From an uncultured Eubacteriales bacterium (lineage in GTDB: Bacteria > Bacillota > Clostridia > Oscillospirales > CAG-272), in NCBI GenBank assembly GCA_900550625.1, contig URSW01000081.1, forward strand, positions 1 through 7,412: a stretch of 7,412 nt of DNA. The letters run 5' to 3'. The stretch's first letter is position 1. Each line of letters begins with the position of its first letter. The translations under genes were made by a program, and so were the position numbers. Of this stretch, positions 6,057 to 7,412 are shown piece after piece. The notes beneath the pieces were generated by a model. That model made no database searches and was not told the DNA's origin. It worked only from the letters and a program-made list of their open reading frames with translations.

Positions 6057-6427
6057 TAGGAAAATAAAAATTTTTTCGGTTTTTCCGGACGGCTGCAAGA
6101 CAGAGACGTGAGCTGCTGTCAAGAACTGTCCGACGGCATAGCTCGGCTGCCGAATGTGCCGCGGCGCATCTCCGGCACGGTCGGGCGGCACGGTCGATCA
6201 TCGGCATTATATGAGCGCGGGATGCCGACGGAGCGCGTTCCGCATTCGCTCTTCCGTCCTCTGTCGTCAGCGTTCGGTCATTCGCGTTCGGCACGGCGCC
6301 GAATTTCCCGCGCATGATGCTCCGCGTATCGCAGGAAGCACAGAAATCAAAAAACGGACGATGAGCCGGAAACGCTTTATAATAACGAAGGCAGAGCAAA
6401 ACAGCTCTGCGTTCTCCACTGTCCGCC
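6057..6427. other. Gene-poor GC-rich spacer between the GntR promoter and spoIVA
   Basis: I see no convincing gene here. Open frames exist on both strands but have Arg/Ala/Ser-rich, domain-free translations and no good ribosome binding site; the longest also runs over the promoter and operator. Visible elements: an A/T tract next to the -35; an 11-bp direct repeat CGGCACGGTCG (6173-6183, 6186-6196); an inverted repeat TCGGCAT/ATGCCGA (6201-6207, 6222-6228); a direct repeat GCGTTCGG (6270-6277, 6284-6291); and a hairpin GCAGAGC-aaaaca-GCTCTGC (6391-6410). It could be a structured RNA, a decayed gene or plain spacer; the sequence alone does not decide. Confidence 0.5.
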
Positions 6428-6475
6428 GAACACATCAAAGGCACACTTCGTCTGAAGTGTGCCTTTGATGTGTTC
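6428..6475. repeat. Long perfect hairpin (22-bp stem, 4-nt loop) just past spoIVA
   Basis: The left arm (6428-6449) and right arm (6454-6475) are exact inverted repeats around the loop GTCT; with one bulge the pairing extends two bases further. The core is AAAGGCACACTTC / GAAGTGTGCCTTT. It begins 7 nt past the spoIVA stop (6483-6485). Neither side has a run of T, so it is not a standard intrinsic terminator, though a stem this stable could still stop polymerase or protect the mRNA 3' end. It could also be a dispersed repeat unit. Confidence 0.85.
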
Positions 6476-6482
6476 CGGTGTA

Positions 6483-7412
6483 TTACAAAATGATGCAGAT
6501 AAGCCCGCCGCTGCCCTCGTTGATTATCCGCGACAGCGTTTCCCCGAACTTTTCGCGCGCATCCTCGGGCATATGCTCAAGCTTTGCGTGAAGTCCTTCG
6601 TTTACAAGCTCGTAAAGACTTTTCCCGAACAGATTCGATTCCCATATCTTCGCCGGTTCTTCCTCGAATTCGTGAAGCATATAATTCACGATCTCCTCCG
6701 ACTGCTCCTCCGTCCCGACGATCGGATTTATCTCTGTCTCGATCGATGCGCGGATCATATGTATCGACGGAGCCTTTGCGCGGAGTCTGACGCCGTAGCC
6801 GCCCGCCTGCTTCACGATTTCAGGCTCCTCGAGACGCAGATCGGAGATTTCCGGCATGACGATTCCGTATCCCCTCTCGTTTACCATGTCAAGCGCTTCG
6901 GCGTACTTCTCGTAATCCCGCTTTGTCTCCGCAAGCCCGATAAGCGCGGAAAGAAGTGACTTTTCGGAATCTATTTCAAGTCCGGTGAGATGAGATACGG
7001 TTTCGTAATACAGCTCCCGCCCGAGGGATACGCTGACCGCGCTCTCGCCGCTGCCGAGCTTTGCCTCGCCCGCGCTGACCTCCGCTCTTCCGTACTTTTC
7101 TCCGAGCCCTTCACTTATCCTGTCGGCGAGCGATGCGGCATAGATCATCGGCACATCGCCCATTCTCCGTATTCCTGACGCGCACGACACGCACGAATCG
7201 AATATCAGGCGCTTCAGCCAATGATCGTCGTCGAGCGCATTCACCCATTCGGGATAATTCACGGATATCTCACGCACGGGAAAATCCGAGAGCACAAGCT
7301 CGAGGATACCGAGGACGTCCTCTTCGTCGAGCCGTGTACAGTCTACAAGCGCCGCCGGGACATCGTATTTTGCTTCAAGCTCAAGCGCAAGCGCTTCGGC
7401 TTCGGGCGAATC
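6483..7412 (-). CDS. spoIVA: Stage IV sporulation protein A, C-terminal 309 codons (5' end outside window)
   Basis: SpoIVA is the ATPase that polymerises on the outer forespore membrane to form the basement layer of the spore coat, anchored there with SpoVM. The minus-strand frame is open from the window edge at 7412 to the TAA at 6483. The visible part holds 'LDEEDVLGILELVLSDFPVREI', the family's middle region, a charged helical segment, and the diagnostic C terminus 'NEGSGGLICIIL', which I recognise from SpoIVA proteins. B. subtilis SpoIVA has 492 residues, so about the first 180, including the Walker A nucleotide site, lie beyond the right edge; this is truncation by the window, not gene damage. 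The Met at 7295 is internal. The C-terminal domain that binds the forespore surface is intact. The gene marks the host as a spore former. Its promoter (sigma-E in relatives) is not visible. Confidence 0.93.
   Translation of the reverse strand, partial: DSPEAEALALELEAKYDVPAALVDCTRLDEEDVLGILELVLSDFPVREISVNYPEWVNALDDDHWLKRLIFDSCVSCASGIRRMGDVPMIYAASLADRISEGLGEKYGRAEVSAGEAKLGSGESAVSVSLGRELYYETVSHLTGLEIDSEKSLLSALIGLAETKRDYEKYAEALDMVNERGYGIVMPEISDLRLEEPEIVKQAGGYGVRLRAKAPSIHMIRASIETEINPIVGTEEQSEEIVNYMLHEFEEEPAKIWESNLFGKSLYELVNEGLHAKLEHMPEDAREKFGETLSRIINEGSGGLICIIL

Noticed and set aside
6004..6444. 146-codon minus-strand open frame in the spacer
   Set aside because: It starts inside the long hairpin, runs across the gntR promoter and operator, has no ribosome binding site and a domain-free Arg/Ala/Ser/Cys-rich translation.
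6154..6468. 104-codon plus-strand open frame in the spacer
   Set aside because: Arg/Ser-rich with no recognisable motif or ribosome binding site, ends in the hairpin; typical of random frames in GC-rich DNA.
6428..6475. Ordinary intrinsic terminator for spoIVA
   Set aside because: The stem is strong but no T tract follows on either strand; kept as an unexplained hairpin instead.
6459..6959. 166-codon plus-strand open frame opposite spoIVA
   Set aside because: Antisense shadow of spoIVA; it begins inside the hairpin, and its first six residues match those of the opposite-strand spacer frame only because the arms are inverted copies.

Overview
The window looks like chromosomal DNA from a spore-forming member of the Clostridia (Bacillota), probably an uncultured gut or rumen lineage of moderate to slightly high GC. 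The evidence is a recognisable spoIVA gene (spore coat basement-layer ATPase), a small four-cysteine protein resembling the clostridial DUF6472 family, strong Gram-positive ribosome binding sites (AAGGAGG type), and classical intrinsic terminators. No rRNA, tRNA, CRISPR array, transposase or phage gene was seen. The genus-level placement is inference.

Layout. (1) 2-1123, plus strand: the 3' part of a DUF4091 / GH123-like protein, cut by the left window edge and closed by a strong terminator (1134-1165). (2) 1166-1325: a short spacer with three small palindromes, followed by a near-consensus sigma-A promoter with an extended -10 (1326-1354). (3) 1391-3820, plus strand: a complete ten-TM P-type cation ATPase of the CtpE-like type. 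A small Cys-rich protein (about 3869-4036) follows and is probably co-transcribed. Between them lies an 18-bp tandem duplication that carries the stop codon. A bidirectional terminator (4037-4069) separates this convergent block from the next. (4) 5975 down to 4071, minus strand: a compact three-gene operon of YtrA-type GntR repressor, ABC ATPase and six-TM permease, with 20-nt and 7-nt gene overlaps. It is driven by a TTGACA-17-TATTAT promoter whose -10 and start region sit in a 44-bp near-perfect palindrome, very likely the repressor's own operator. (5) 6057-6482: a gene-poor, GC-rich spacer with several repeats, ending in a perfect 22-bp-stem hairpin just past spoIVA. (6) 7412-6483, minus strand: the last 309 codons of spoIVA, cut by the right edge.

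How they fit. Most of the window is ordinary clostridial core or accessory content. The GntR/ABC operon resembles the Bacillus subtilis ytr-type arrangement, in which a small GntR repressor controls an ABC transporter induced by envelope stress. The ATPase probably moves a divalent or monovalent cation, with calcium the best guess by family resemblance. No clearly novel multi-gene system was found. The items most worth a second look are the operator architecture, the long hairpin and unexplained spacer beside spoIVA, the stop-codon-bearing tandem duplication, and the uncharacterised Cys-rich protein.
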